In this document: positions 6,591 to 12,612 of the stretch, piece after piece | Layout: the number at the start of each line of letters is the position of its first letter | Numbering within the stretch: position 1 is the stretch's first letter | Origin: an uncultured Clostridia bacterium | GTDB lineage: Bacteria > Bacillota > Clostridia > Oscillospirales > Ruminococcaceae | Direction of reading: 5' to 3' | Assembly (NCBI GenBank): GCA_937907305.1 | Contig: CALERQ010000137.1 | Location: 1 to 12,647 of the forward strand | DNA: 12,647 nucleotides | The notes under the pieces: generated by a model | Databases searched by the model: none | What the model saw: only the letters and a program-made list of their open reading frames with translations | What the model was told of the DNA's origin: nothing | Position numbers and translations under genes: made by a program

Positions 6591-6671
6591 TTAGGCGGGC
6601 AGTGTGCCATAAAACGACACCATGCCCGTAGGTTTCATTAAATTACAACTGGGATACGGACCGGCGTCCAT
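6591..6671 (-). CDS. 26-residue leader ORF upstream of mgtE (candidate Mg2+-responsive leader peptide)
   Basis: A short ORF of 26 codons plus TAA on the mgtE leader RNA. It has its own strong ribosome site, AAAAAAGGAGG with a short spacer, before the ATG at 6671. The peptide begins MDAGPYPSCNLMKP and ends YGTLPA, with Pro at 5, 7, 14 and 25 and an acidic second residue. Its TAA (6593-6591) is fused to the mgtE Shine-Dalgarno sequence (TAAGGAGGTG), and the mgtE ATG is 12 bases further on, so terminating ribosomes would sit on the mgtE initiation site. Position and a Pro/Asp-containing start recall enterobacterial MgtL, a leader of an Mg2+ importer whose early Asp/Pro codons destabilise ribosomes at low Mg2+; there is no sequence similarity to MgtL. 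It may instead be a stable small protein. The frame is open upstream to 6794, but that extension crosses the promoter. Confidence 0.7.
   Translation of the reverse strand: MDAGPYPSCNLMKPTGMVSFYGTLPA
6596..6628 (-). other. Hairpin in the 3' half of the mgtE leader ORF
   Basis: On the minus strand, CGGGCA (6628-6623) pairs with TGCCCG (6601-6596) and, after a two-base bulge, GTGT (6620-6617) with ACAC (6605-6602), leaving an 11-base loop. It lies inside the leader ORF and ends four bases before the mgtE ribosome-binding site. A ribosome translating the leader would have to unfold it. Confidence 0.5.
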
Positions 6672-6703
6672 TTTGGGACCTCCTTTTTTAGAATGATTTG
6701 GCC

Positions 6704-6719
6704 GGGAAACACATTTCCC
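6704..6719 (-). other. 5' hairpin of the mgtE leader RNA
   Basis: On the minus strand, GGGAAA-TGTG-TTTCCC is a perfect 6-bp hairpin with a four-base loop, near the expected 5' end of the transcript and upstream of the leader ORF ribosome site. It could protect the 5' end or take part in leader folding. Confidence 0.5.
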
Positions 6720-6729
6720 ACCACATAGT

Positions 6730-6758
6730 ATTGTACTCGCTTTTTCCGCAAACCGCAA
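6730..6758 (-). promoter_or_regulatory. Promoter of the mgtE leader and mgtE
   Basis: On the minus strand, TTGCGG (6758-6753), a 17-base spacer and TACAAT (6735-6730). Transcription would start near 6723, leaving about 50 leader bases before the leader ORF and about 145 before mgtE. Confidence 0.75.
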
Positions 6759-6813
6759 CCGCAAAAATGACATTTTCCACGCCATCTTAACCATTTCTTA
6801 AACTCCTGCCTGA

Positions 6814-6842
6814 TTGTTTCTTAATTACTTAAAAGGTACACT
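6814..6842 (+). promoter_or_regulatory. Candidate promoter of the glycosyltransferase gene
   Basis: TTGTTT (6814-6819), a 17-base spacer and TACACT (6837-6842), about 43 bases before the ATG at 6886. The match is moderate. An inverted repeat covers the -10, and several CTTAA copies lie within 50 bases (starting at 6786, 6797, 6820 and 6828), so the promoter may need or respond to a regulator. Confidence 0.5.
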
Positions 6843-6853
6843 GTTATTGTACC
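6835..6853 (+). repeat. Inverted repeat GGTACA-N7-TGTACC over the glycosyltransferase -10 region
   Basis: GGTACA (6835-6840) and TGTACC (6848-6853) are perfect inverted repeats with a seven-base spacer, overlapping the -10 and the expected start site. No T-tract follows, so it is better read as a possible operator or a 5' hairpin than as a terminator. Confidence 0.45.
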
Positions 6854-6885
6854 CTAAAGCAACCCAAAACCCGGAGGGAAAACCC

Positions 6886-8127
6886 ATGAAGTTAACACTT
6901 GAAGCCATCAATCAGACCATTGCCGTTCTGTTTTTTGTTTGCTATGCTTATCAGTTTGTCTATATCCCCGTTGCGCTCTTCAGCAGGAGAAAGCGCCTTC
7001 CCGCAGCGGCTCCGCATCGTTTTGCGGTGCTTATTGCCGCCCGCAATGAGGAAGCCGTCATTGGCGATCTGCTGGATAGCCTGCACGCCCAGGATTACGA
7101 TATGTCACTGGTCACCGTCTTTGTCATTGCCGATAACTGCACCGACCGTACCGCAGCCATCGCCAGCGAAAAGGGCGCGGTGGTTTACACCCGGCAAAAT
7201 AAGCAGGCGGTAGGGAAAGGCTACGCCCTGGAGGCGCTGCTGGCCCACATCAAGTCCGACTACCCGGATGGCTACGATGCTTACCTGGTCTTTGACGCCG
7301 ATAACCTGCTGGCACCGGATTTCCTCACCCGCATGAACGAGAGCTTCTCTGCCGGTAATGAGATCATCACCTGCTACCGCAACAGCAAAAATTACGGCAG
7401 CAATTGGATCAGCGCGGGCTATGCCCTGTGGTTTTTACGGGAAAGCCGTTTCCTCAATGGCGCGCGGGAAGCGCTTGGCAGCAGCTGCGCCGTTTCCGGC
7501 ACCGGTTTCCTCTTTTCGCAGAAGATCCTGAACGAATGCGGCGGCTGGCCGTTCCACCTGCTGGTGGAGGACATCGAATTTTCCATCCACAATATTCTTT
7601 CCGGCCACCGCATCGCCATCTGCCAGGATGCCGTTATCTACGATGAACAGCCTACCGATTTCGCTCAGTCCTGCCGTCAGCGGCTGCGCTGGTCCCGCGG
7701 CTATTTGCAGGTCTTTGGCCGGTATGGTTCCGGCCTGCTGCGCGGCGCCGCCCGCGGCAATTGGAGCTGTTTTGATATGTCCATGGCCATCATGCCCGCC
7801 ATCGTTCTTACCTCCATCAGCCTTTTGGATAGCATCGCCCTGGCGGTACTGGGTATCCTCAAAGGGACCGGAGTGCTGCCAGCGCTGCTCTCTTTGGGTG
7901 GGGCGCTGCTCAGCATGTACCTCATGCTCTTTGTCATCGGCCTCATTACCACCATCACCGAATGGCGCAAGATCGACGCTGCCATCCCCCGCAAGGTACT
8001 CTCTGTCTTTACTTTCCCCATCTTTATGTTCACCTACATTCCGATCAGCCTTGCGGCACTCTTTGTCAAGGTGGAGTGGAAACCCATCCGCCACACTGTC
8101 ACTGCCAAGGAACTGGGCCGCGGCTAA
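6886..8127 (+). CDS. Processive family 2 glycosyltransferase, membrane-bound
   Basis: A protein of 413 residues resembling IcaA/hyaluronan-synthase-like and cellulose-synthase-like enzymes, which polymerise or transfer sugars from nucleotide-sugar donors at the membrane. The start is the ATG at 6886 with GGAGGG at 6873-6878; an in-frame ATG at 6814 lies in the promoter. Layout: an N-terminal membrane helix (about 8-31), a GT-A domain with VLIAARNEE (48-56), IADNCTD (81-87), the DxD site FDADN (D137, D139), VEDIEF with acceptor-base D229, and QRLRW (265-269), the QxxRW motif of processive GT2 enzymes. Three or four C-terminal helices follow, from about 300 to 398. The donor and product are not readable. 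It precedes a two-component system by 85 bases, a context compatible with surface polysaccharide or envelope work. Confidence 0.85.
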   Translation: MKLTLEAINQTIAVLFFVCYAYQFVYIPVALFSRRKRLPAAAPHRFAVLIAARNEEAVIGDLLDSLHAQDYDMSLVTVFVIADNCTDRTAAIASEKGAVVYTRQNKQAVGKGYALEALLAHIKSDYPDGYDAYLVFDADNLLAPDFLTRMNESFSAGNEIITCYRNSKNYGSNWISAGYALWFLRESRFLNGAREALGSSCAVSGTGFLFSQKILNECGGWPFHLLVEDIEFSIHNILSGHRIAICQDAVIYDEQPTDFAQSCRQRLRWSRGYLQVFGRYGSGLLRGAARGNWSCFDMSMAIMPAIVLTSISLLDSIALAVLGILKGTGVLPALLSLGGALLSMYLMLFVIGLITTITEWRKIDAAIPRKVLSVFTFPIFMFTYIPISLAALFVKVEWKPIRHTVTAKELGRG

Positions 8128-8130
8128 AGC

Positions 8131-8166
8131 TTTTTGCGGCATTGCTCTTGTGCGCCGCCGCAAAAA
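8131..8166 (+). repeat. Inverted repeat between the glycosyltransferase and response-regulator genes
   Basis: TTTTTGCGGC (8131-8140) and GCCGCAAAAA (8157-8166) form a perfect 10-bp stem with a 16-base loop, starting three bases after the glycosyltransferase stop. There is no U-tract after it, so it is a weak terminator candidate; its second arm sits in the spacer of the response-regulator promoter and could be an operator. Confidence 0.5.
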
Positions 8167-8176
8167 TGCGTATCAT
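8148..8176 (+). promoter_or_regulatory. Candidate promoter of the two-component system
   Basis: TTGTGC (8148-8153), a 17-base spacer and TATCAT (8171-8176), 36 bases before the response-regulator ATG. The match is moderate, and the inverted repeat at 8131-8166 overlaps it. Confidence 0.5.
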
Positions 8177-8212
8177 AGGGGAGAGAAGAAGTGAAAGAGA
8201 GGACAAACCAAA

Positions 8213-8908
8213 ATGTATAACATTATCGTCTGTGATGATGAAAGAGATATTGTTTCAGCGCTGGAAATTTACCTCACTGCGGAGGGTTACCATGTGCTGC
8301 GTGCGGAAAACGGCAGGGAGGCCCTGACCCTGGCCAACAGCGAGGATGCCCATCTGATGCTGCTGGATGTGATGATGCCACAAATGGACGGTCTGGAAAC
8401 CCTTTCCCGGCTGCGGGAGTTCTCCAATATTCCTGTTATCCTGCTTACTGCCAAAAGTGAGGACACCGATAAGATCTTAGGCCTCAATGTCGGTGCGGAT
8501 GACTACATCACCAAGCCCTTTAACCCCGTGGAGGTGCTGGCCCGCGTGCGCAGCCAGCTGCGGCGATATTTACAGCTGGGCGGCGGTACGGTGCGCCCCA
8601 CCAGCTTTGTCATCGGCGGTATCGAGCTGGATGACAACGCCAAAGCCGTCACCGTGGATGGCGAACCGGTTTCCCTCACCCCCAAGGAGTACGATATCCT
8701 CCGCTTTTTGATGCAGAATGCCGGAACCGTTTTTACCCCGGCGGAAATTTATCGGCGGGTGTGGGATGATATCCCTCTCAATGCCGCCGGTGCCATTGCG
8801 GTGCACATCCGGCACCTAAGGGAAAAACTCGAGATCAATCCCGCCGAACCCCGCTATATCAAGGTGGTCTGGGGCAAGGGCTATAAAATGGAGGTGAACC
8901 CCACATGA
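8213..8908 (+). CDS. OmpR/PhoB-family response regulator (VanR-like)
   Basis: A DNA-binding response regulator of 231 residues, the standard length. The receiver domain (about 1-115) has the acidic pair D8/D9, phosphoacceptor D52 in LLDVMMP, T79 and K101 in TKPF. The C-terminal winged helix (about 133-229) shows the usual SLTPKEYDILRFLMQN, TPAEIYRRVW and IRHLREKLE segments and ends in VWGKGYKME. The ATG at 8213 follows GAGAGGA (8197-8203). Its stop overlaps the kinase start as ATGA, so the two are co-translated. The closest general resemblance is to VanR-type regulators of cell-envelope genes in Bacillota, but no resistance genes are adjacent. The targets are unknown; the neighbouring glycosyltransferase is a plausible one by position only. 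Confidence 0.92.
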   Translation: MYNIIVCDDERDIVSALEIYLTAEGYHVLRAENGREALTLANSEDAHLMLLDVMMPQMDGLETLSRLREFSNIPVILLTAKSEDTDKILGLNVGADDYITKPFNPVEVLARVRSQLRRYLQLGGGTVRPTSFVIGGIELDDNAKAVTVDGEPVSLTPKEYDILRFLMQNAGTVFTPAEIYRRVWDDIPLNAAGAIAVHIRHLREKLEINPAEPRYIKVVWGKGYKMEVNPT

Positions 8909-10728
8909 AGCGTTTTTTGGATAAGGCATGGACGAAGGTCGTCGCCTATTTTTTGTTCTTTGTATTCACGGTGCTATCCATTGCGGGCGCTGTGGGGATA
9001 TATTACCTGACTGCCAATGATGTGTACCTGTATCCCCACGCAAAGCAGGAGCTGCTGTACGAAAGCCAGGCAAGCGATATAATGGGGGATGTGCTCGGCG
9101 GGCTGTATGAGTGCAATGACGAAGAAGCGCTGCGGAACTGGCTGCTGGACCGGTGCCCGCCGGAGAGCGGTTATGGCATTACCCTAACCAATTTGACCAC
9201 CGGCGAGGAGATCGTGACCTCCCTGCCGGAGGGTGCCAAGATCATTTATACGGCCCACAGGGAGACCAATTTTTCCGGTGTAGAGCTCAAGGCGACCATC
9301 CAACTGCAGGAGGGCTTTACCCCCCGCACCTACGAATATGGGCTGATGCTGTGGCTTATCGATATGGCTGACGCACTGATCCCGCTGACGGTGCTGTTTG
9401 CGGTGCTGGCGCTGTTCTGCTTCTTCTGGCAGATGGCTGCCGCCGGTCACTGGTCGGGCTATGAGGGCATCCACCTCACCTGGTTTGATAAGATCCCGCT
9501 GGATCTGATGGCCGTTGTCTTTATCATCCCCATCGCGCTTTTTGCCGATTACTACAACTATGCTTCCTTCGTTGCAGTGGCTCTATTGGGTGCCGCGGCG
9601 CTAAATTGCATTTACCTGTTCCTCATCACCTTTGTTACACGGTGCAAGGCAGGAACGGTGCTGAAGAACAATGTCATCTGGTATGCCATCAAGCTGTTGT
9701 GGCGGGCGCTGAAAGCCATTGGCCGATGGATCGGCCATCTGGTGCGTTCCATCCCGCTCATTTGGAAAACCGCCTTGGCAGTTGTGCTGGTGTTTTTTCT
9801 CGACCTGCTTATTTTGCCTTATATGACGCTGCCTCGGCTCATTCTTTACCTGGTGCTGGTACTGACCGCACTGTATGTGGCAGTTGGCATCTCCACTCTG
9901 CTGCGGGGTGCCAAGGCACTGGCGGAGGGCGATTACGGCAAACCTGTGGATACCAAATACCTGCTGCTGGATCTGAAGCAATGCGGTGAGAACCTGAATA
10001 AAGTGCAGCAGGGTGTGCAGCACGCGGTGGAGGAACGCCTGCGCAGCGAGCGCATGAAAACCGAGCTGATCACCAATGTATCGCATGATATCAAAACGCC
10101 TCTCACCTCCATTGTCAATTATGTCGACCTACTTAAAAAGGAGAAGATTGACAATCCAAAGGCGCAGGAATACCTGGAAGTATTGGATCGCCAAAGCAAG
10201 CGCCTGAAAAAGCTGACCGAGGACCTGGTGGAAGCCAGCAAGGCCTCCAGCGGGGTGATGCCGGTGGATCTCCAGCCCACCAATGTCAATGTGCTGCTTT
10301 CCCAGCTGGAGGGTGAATATGAGGAGCGCCTGCAAAAGGCTGATCTTACTATGATCGTCCATGCAGCTGCCGGGGATCCGGTGGTGCTGGCCGATGGTAA
10401 GCTGCTCAGCCGGGTGATGGATAACCTGATGAATAACATCGGCAAGTACGCCATGCCCGGTACCCGGGTTTACGCGGCCGCCGCTGCCGATGAAAAGGAA
10501 ACGACCATCAGCATCAAAAATGTTTCCCGCAATGAGCTGAATGTTTCCGCCGATGAGCTGATGGAGCGTTTTGTCCGCGGGGATAGCAGCCGCCATACCG
10601 AGGGCAGCGGCCTTGGGCTTTCCATCGCTAAAAGCCTGGTAGAATTGCAGGGCGGCCGGTTCGAGCTTTCCATTGACGGAGATCTGTTCCGTGCCGATAT
10701 TTCCCTGCCGCTGTACCGCCCACAATAA
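8905..10728 (+). CDS. Membrane sensor histidine kinase, partner of the upstream regulator
   Basis: A kinase of 607 residues that autophosphorylates and passes phosphate to the adjacent regulator. There is one helix near 14-36, an outside segment to about 150, then roughly five further helices between about 155 and 331, more than the usual two for VanS-type kinases. A short HAMP-like linker follows (LLRGAKALAEGDYGKPV), then the dimerisation domain with H394 in NVSHDIKTPLTS. The ATPase domain has N-box DNLMNN (506-511), F box MERFVRGDSSR (553-563) and G2 box EGSGLGL (566-572). The G1 DxGxG loop is not recognisable; KNVSRNELNVS occupies its place, as in a common Bacillota subgroup, so this need not mean inactivity. 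The start overlaps the regulator stop by four bases. A terminator follows nine bases after the stop. The signal is unknown. Confidence 0.92.
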   Translation: MKRFLDKAWTKVVAYFLFFVFTVLSIAGAVGIYYLTANDVYLYPHAKQELLYESQASDIMGDVLGGLYECNDEEALRNWLLDRCPPESGYGITLTNLTTGEEIVTSLPEGAKIIYTAHRETNFSGVELKATIQLQEGFTPRTYEYGLMLWLIDMADALIPLTVLFAVLALFCFFWQMAAAGHWSGYEGIHLTWFDKIPLDLMAVVFIIPIALFADYYNYASFVAVALLGAAALNCIYLFLITFVTRCKAGTVLKNNVIWYAIKLLWRALKAIGRWIGHLVRSIPLIWKTALAVVLVFFLDLLILPYMTLPRLILYLVLVLTALYVAVGISTLLRGAKALAEGDYGKPVDTKYLLLDLKQCGENLNKVQQGVQHAVEERLRSERMKTELITNVSHDIKTPLTSIVNYVDLLKKEKIDNPKAQEYLEVLDRQSKRLKKLTEDLVEASKASSGVMPVDLQPTNVNVLLSQLEGEYEERLQKADLTMIVHAAAGDPVVLADGKLLSRVMDNLMNNIGKYAMPGTRVYAAAAADEKETTISIKNVSRNELNVSADELMERFVRGDSSRHTEGSGLGLSIAKSLVELQGGRFELSIDGDLFRADISLPLYRPQ

Positions 10729-10736
10729 AAGATATC

Positions 10737-10775
10737 AACCGCCGTTCCCATCCTGGGTCGGCGGTTTTCCTTTTT
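10737..10775 (+). terminator. Intrinsic terminator of the two-component operon
   Basis: AACCGCCG (10737-10744) pairs with CGGCGGTT (10759-10766), with an inner CCCA/TGGG helix (10747-10757), followed by TTCCTTTTT. It starts nine bases after the kinase stop codon. Confidence 0.88.
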
Positions 10776-10784
10776 CCGCAAAAA

Positions 10785-10800
10785 TGTTTCACGTGAAACA
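10785..10800. other. parS: parS chromosome-partitioning site
   Basis: TGTTTCACGTGAAACA is a perfect 16-base palindrome and an exact match to the Bacillota parS consensus TGTTNCACGTGAAACA bound by ParB/Spo0J. The palindrome extends to 22 bases (10782-10803). It lies in the 44-base gap between two facing terminators, so little transcription crosses it. In Bacillota such sites cluster around the replication origin, load the ParB clamp and recruit SMC. Confidence 0.95.
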
Positions 10801-10820
10801 TTTGTTCTTGCTTGGGCAAT

Positions 10821-10845
10821 AAAAACTCCCCCTGACCTGGGGGAG
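10821..10845 (-). terminator. Intrinsic terminator of the thioesterase gene
   Basis: On the minus strand, CTCCCCC (10845-10839) and GGGGGAG (10832-10826) form a perfect 7-bp stem with a six-base loop, followed by TTTTTATT. It starts seven bases after the thioesterase stop codon. Confidence 0.88.
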
Positions 10846-10851
10846 CAAATA

Positions 10852-11316
10852 TCATTTTTCATCCAGCACATAGTAGGTGCCCACCGCGGTGACGCAGGGC
10901 TTTTCCGGCGCATCTGGCAGGTACATGGTGCAGTGGGTCTGGTTCAGGCGGCGGCCCATGTGGTCAATGGTAGAGGTAACATAAAAATCCCGCTGGAGCG
11001 GCACCGGCCGCAGATAGTTGATGCTGATATTGGCGGTGGGGGTGACCCGTGCGCCGTGGGAAGAGAAAATACTGAGCATGCCCATGGCAAGATCGGCGAT
11101 GGAGGAGAGGATGCCGCCGTGGGTGACACCGGCCGGGTTGCTCATCCATTCCACCGGATGGAAGGCGAGAGTGCAGCTTTTGGCGGCCCAATCCACCGCG
11201 ACCAGGCGGGGAGCCAGCATGGCATTAAAGCCGCCGCGCTCATTATTGATCGTCTTGGTAATAAGCTCCTGGATGGCCTGCTCCATCCCGGCCTGAGAGT
11301 AGTATTCCTGTTGCAT
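10852..11316 (-). CDS. PaaI-like hotdog-fold thioesterase
   Basis: A probable acyl-CoA thioesterase of 154 residues in the PaaI/YbgC-like hotdog superfamily, cytosolic. The conserved active-site region is NPAGVTHGGILSSIADLAMG, with N60, H66-G67-G68 and D75 (residues 60-79). This is the Asn/Asp plus HGG pattern of PaaI-type enzymes. The later strands ISINYLRPV and TVGTYY-like AVGTYYVLD complete the fold. I chose the ATG at 11316, which has AAGGAAAGGA upstream, though 11 bases away. A TTG at 11346 would add ten residues (TQRKGTHSQ) but would itself encode that ribosome site. Its substrate cannot be told: hydroxybenzoyl-CoA-, phenylacetyl-CoA- and short-chain-acyl-CoA-type enzymes share this pattern. 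It is divergent from the YerC-like gene and has its own promoter and terminator. Confidence 0.85.
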   Translation of the reverse strand: MQQEYYSQAGMEQAIQELITKTINNERGGFNAMLAPRLVAVDWAAKSCTLAFHPVEWMSNPAGVTHGGILSSIADLAMGMLSIFSSHGARVTPTANISINYLRPVPLQRDFYVTSTIDHMGRRLNQTHCTMYLPDAPEKPCVTAVGTYYVLDEK

Positions 11317-11363
11317 TTGGCTATGGGTTCCTTTCCTTTGGGTCAATCGAAAATTCGAAATGA

Positions 11364-11392
11364 ATTATACCATAAAAAAGAGAAAAAAGCAA
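11364..11392 (-). promoter_or_regulatory. Promoter of the thioesterase gene
   Basis: On the minus strand, TTGCTT (11392-11387), a 17-base spacer and a perfect TATAAT (11369-11364), with an extended -10 TGG in front. It is 48 bases upstream of the chosen ATG. The -35 lies in an inverted repeat shared with the divergent promoter. Confidence 0.8.
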
Positions 11393-11403
11393 AAGTTGCT
11401 TTT
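11385..11403. repeat. Inverted repeat between the divergent thioesterase and yerC-like promoters (candidate operator)
   Basis: AAAAGCAA (11385-11392) and TTGCTTTT (11396-11403) are perfect inverted repeats with a three-base spacer. They cover the -35 of the thioesterase promoter and end five bases before the -35 of the yerC-like promoter. This is where an operator for both would sit, possibly for the TrpR-like protein itself. Confidence 0.55.
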
Positions 11404-11407
11404 ATGG

Positions 11408-11436
11408 TTTACTTTCATGCTCTAAAGTGTTATATT
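11408..11436 (+). promoter_or_regulatory. Promoter of the yerC-like gene and methyltransferase
   Basis: TTTACT (11408-11413), a 17-base spacer and TATATT (11431-11436), about 30 bases before the TTG start at 11466. Confidence 0.7.
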
Positions 11437-11465
11437 AGTGGTATCAAAACAAAGGGGGCATTTGG

Positions 11466-11768
11466 TTGATTTCCAAAAAGCCGGACGATAACCTGTCATT
11501 CCTTTACCGCGCTATTCTGATGCTGCAGACCGAGGAGGAGTGCGAGCGCTTCTTTGATGACCTGTGCACCGGCCCGGAGCTCAAGGCCATAGCGCAGCGC
11601 CTGGAGGTAGCAAAGCTGCTGAAGGAGCAAAATGTATATAGTAAGATCGTGGAGAAAACGGGCGCCAGCACCGCCACCATCAGCCGGGTAAACCGTTCCC
11701 TGCAGTATGGTGCCAATGGCTATGATATCATCTTTGAACGACTGGAGCAGGCAGATGGCAAGCTATAA
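11466..11768 (+). CDS. YerC/YecD family TrpR-related regulator
   Basis: A DNA-binding protein of 100 residues, the normal size of YerC/YecD proteins, which are related to TrpR and lack the usual tryptophan-operon context. The helical TrpR-like domain spans about 10-95, with RAILMLQTEEECERFFDDLCTGPELKAIAQR-type sequence at 15-45 and a helix-turn-helix at about 56-78 ending in STATISRVNRSLQYG, the family signature. The start is a TTG at 11466, preceded by AAGGGGGC (11452-11459) at a suitable distance; no ATG occurs before residue 19, so a TTG start is required. The gene overlaps the methyltransferase start by 14 bases, so the two are probably co-translated. It may control its own divergent promoter region, but that is inference. 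Confidence 0.9.
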   Translation: MISKKPDDNLSFLYRAILMLQTEEECERFFDDLCTGPELKAIAQRLEVAKLLKEQNVYSKIVEKTGASTATISRVNRSLQYGANGYDIIFERLEQADGKL

Positions 11769-12504
11769 GGAGACCTTCTCCGCCTATTATGACGCCCTGA
11801 CCGAGGATGTGGATAGGGCTATGATTGCCGACCGCTGTGAGGAGCTATTGGCCCAGTACCACCCCAAGCGGGAGCTGGCGCTGGACCTGTGCTGCGGCAC
11901 GGGCACACTGGCGGCCGAGCTGGCCCGCCGGGGTTTCGAGGTGATTGGGGTGGATGCATCCCCGGAGATGCTGATGCAGGCCGCCGAGAAGAACATGGCG
12001 CTGGAACAGCCGGTGCTGTACCTGTGCCAGCCGCTGGAACAGCTGGATCTGTATGGCACAGTGGACCTGGCAGTGTGCACACTGGATAGCCTTAATCATC
12101 TGCCGGGGAAGAAGGCGCTGCAAAAGGCGCTGCACCGGTTGCAGTTCTTTGTGGAGCCGGGCGGCCTGTTCCTCTTTGATGTGAATACCCCCTATAAACA
12201 CCGGGAGGTGCTGGGGAACAACTGCTTCGTGCGGGAGAGCGAGGCTCTTTTTTGCGTATGGCAGAATGAATATACTCCCGAGGAGCACAAGGTAGAGATC
12301 CAGATGGACTTCTTCCGGCGGGGGAAGGGAGAACAGTATACCCGGGATGGCGAACAGTTCTGCGAATGGGCCTGGGAGGACGAGGAGCTGACGGCAATGC
12401 TGGAGACGGAGCAATTTGAGGTGCTGGAGCGTTGGGGCGGATATGACCGGGCGCCGGTGATGCCCGAGACCCAGCGGATGGTGTATGTGACCAGGCGACG
12501 GTAA
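11755..12504 (+). CDS. SAM-dependent class I methyltransferase (YqeM/CmoM-like type)
   Basis: A Rossmann-fold methyltransferase of 249 residues, substrate unknown, cytosolic. Motif I is LDLCCGTGT (43-51), binding SAM; motif II is VIGVDASPEML (63-73), with D67 placed to bind the ribose hydroxyls; VDLAVCTLDSLNHL, near 102-115, fits motif IV. The second half (WQNEYTPEEHKVEIQMDFF and similar) resembles the Bacillota YqeM/'class I SAM methyltransferase' group. The ATG at 11755 has GGAG at 11744-11747 inside the yerC-like gene; an earlier in-frame ATG at 11707 lies within conserved YerC sequence. The 14-base overlap with the regulator implies a two-gene operon. No clear terminator follows before the tRNA promoter. 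Confidence 0.87.
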   Translation: MASYKETFSAYYDALTEDVDRAMIADRCEELLAQYHPKRELALDLCCGTGTLAAELARRGFEVIGVDASPEMLMQAAEKNMALEQPVLYLCQPLEQLDLYGTVDLAVCTLDSLNHLPGKKALQKALHRLQFFVEPGGLFLFDVNTPYKHREVLGNNCFVRESEALFCVWQNEYTPEEHKVEIQMDFFRRGKGEQYTRDGEQFCEWAWEDEELTAMLETEQFEVLERWGGYDRAPVMPETQRMVYVTRRR

Positions 12505-12534
12505 AAACTTTCTGCAAAAACAGCAAAAAAGGGA

Positions 12535-12563
12535 TTGACAAGAGCGACTGTTTCCCGTATAAT
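12535..12563 (+). promoter_or_regulatory. Consensus promoter of the tRNA gene
   Basis: TTGACA (12535-12540), exactly 17 bases, and TATAAT (12558-12563): a perfect match at both boxes, as expected for a strong stable-RNA promoter. The start site would be near 12570. The roughly 43-base leader contains a small hairpin, TGCCG/CGGCA, which would be removed with the 5' leader. Confidence 0.93.
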
Positions 12564-12612
12564 TACTAATGTTGCCGATACGATACGGCAGATTAACCGG
12601 CGGCAAACACAT

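Noticed and set aside
5952..6641. A 229-codon plus-strand open frame opposite mgtE
   Set aside because: It is entirely antisense to the complete MgtE protein, is rich in His/Leu/Val runs typical of shadow frames, and matches no family.
6579..6729. M-box (ykoK) Mg2+ riboswitch upstream of mgtE
   Set aside because: The leader is only about 145 bases and shows none of the conserved M-box segments; it holds a short ORF and small hairpins instead.
7435..8163. A 242-codon minus-strand open frame opposite the glycosyltransferase
   Set aside because: Antisense to a gene with all GT2 motifs; low-complexity composition and no domain.
8131..8166. Terminator after the glycosyltransferase gene
   Set aside because: The stem is good, but on the plus strand it is followed by ATGCG with no U-tract, so it was kept only as an inverted repeat.
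8213..10728. Vancomycin-resistance regulatory pair vanRS
   Set aside because: The proteins are VanR/VanS-like by family only; no vanH, vanA/B-type ligase or vanX gene is in the window, so a resistance role is not supported.
12505..12534. Terminator after the methyltransferase gene
   Set aside because: The stretch is A-rich with only a three-base CTG/CAG match and no stem followed by T's.
11845..12612. A 255-codon minus-strand open frame opposite the methyltransferase and tRNA promoter
   Set aside because: It covers a consensus promoter and a clear methyltransferase gene; shadow of GC-rich coding sequence.
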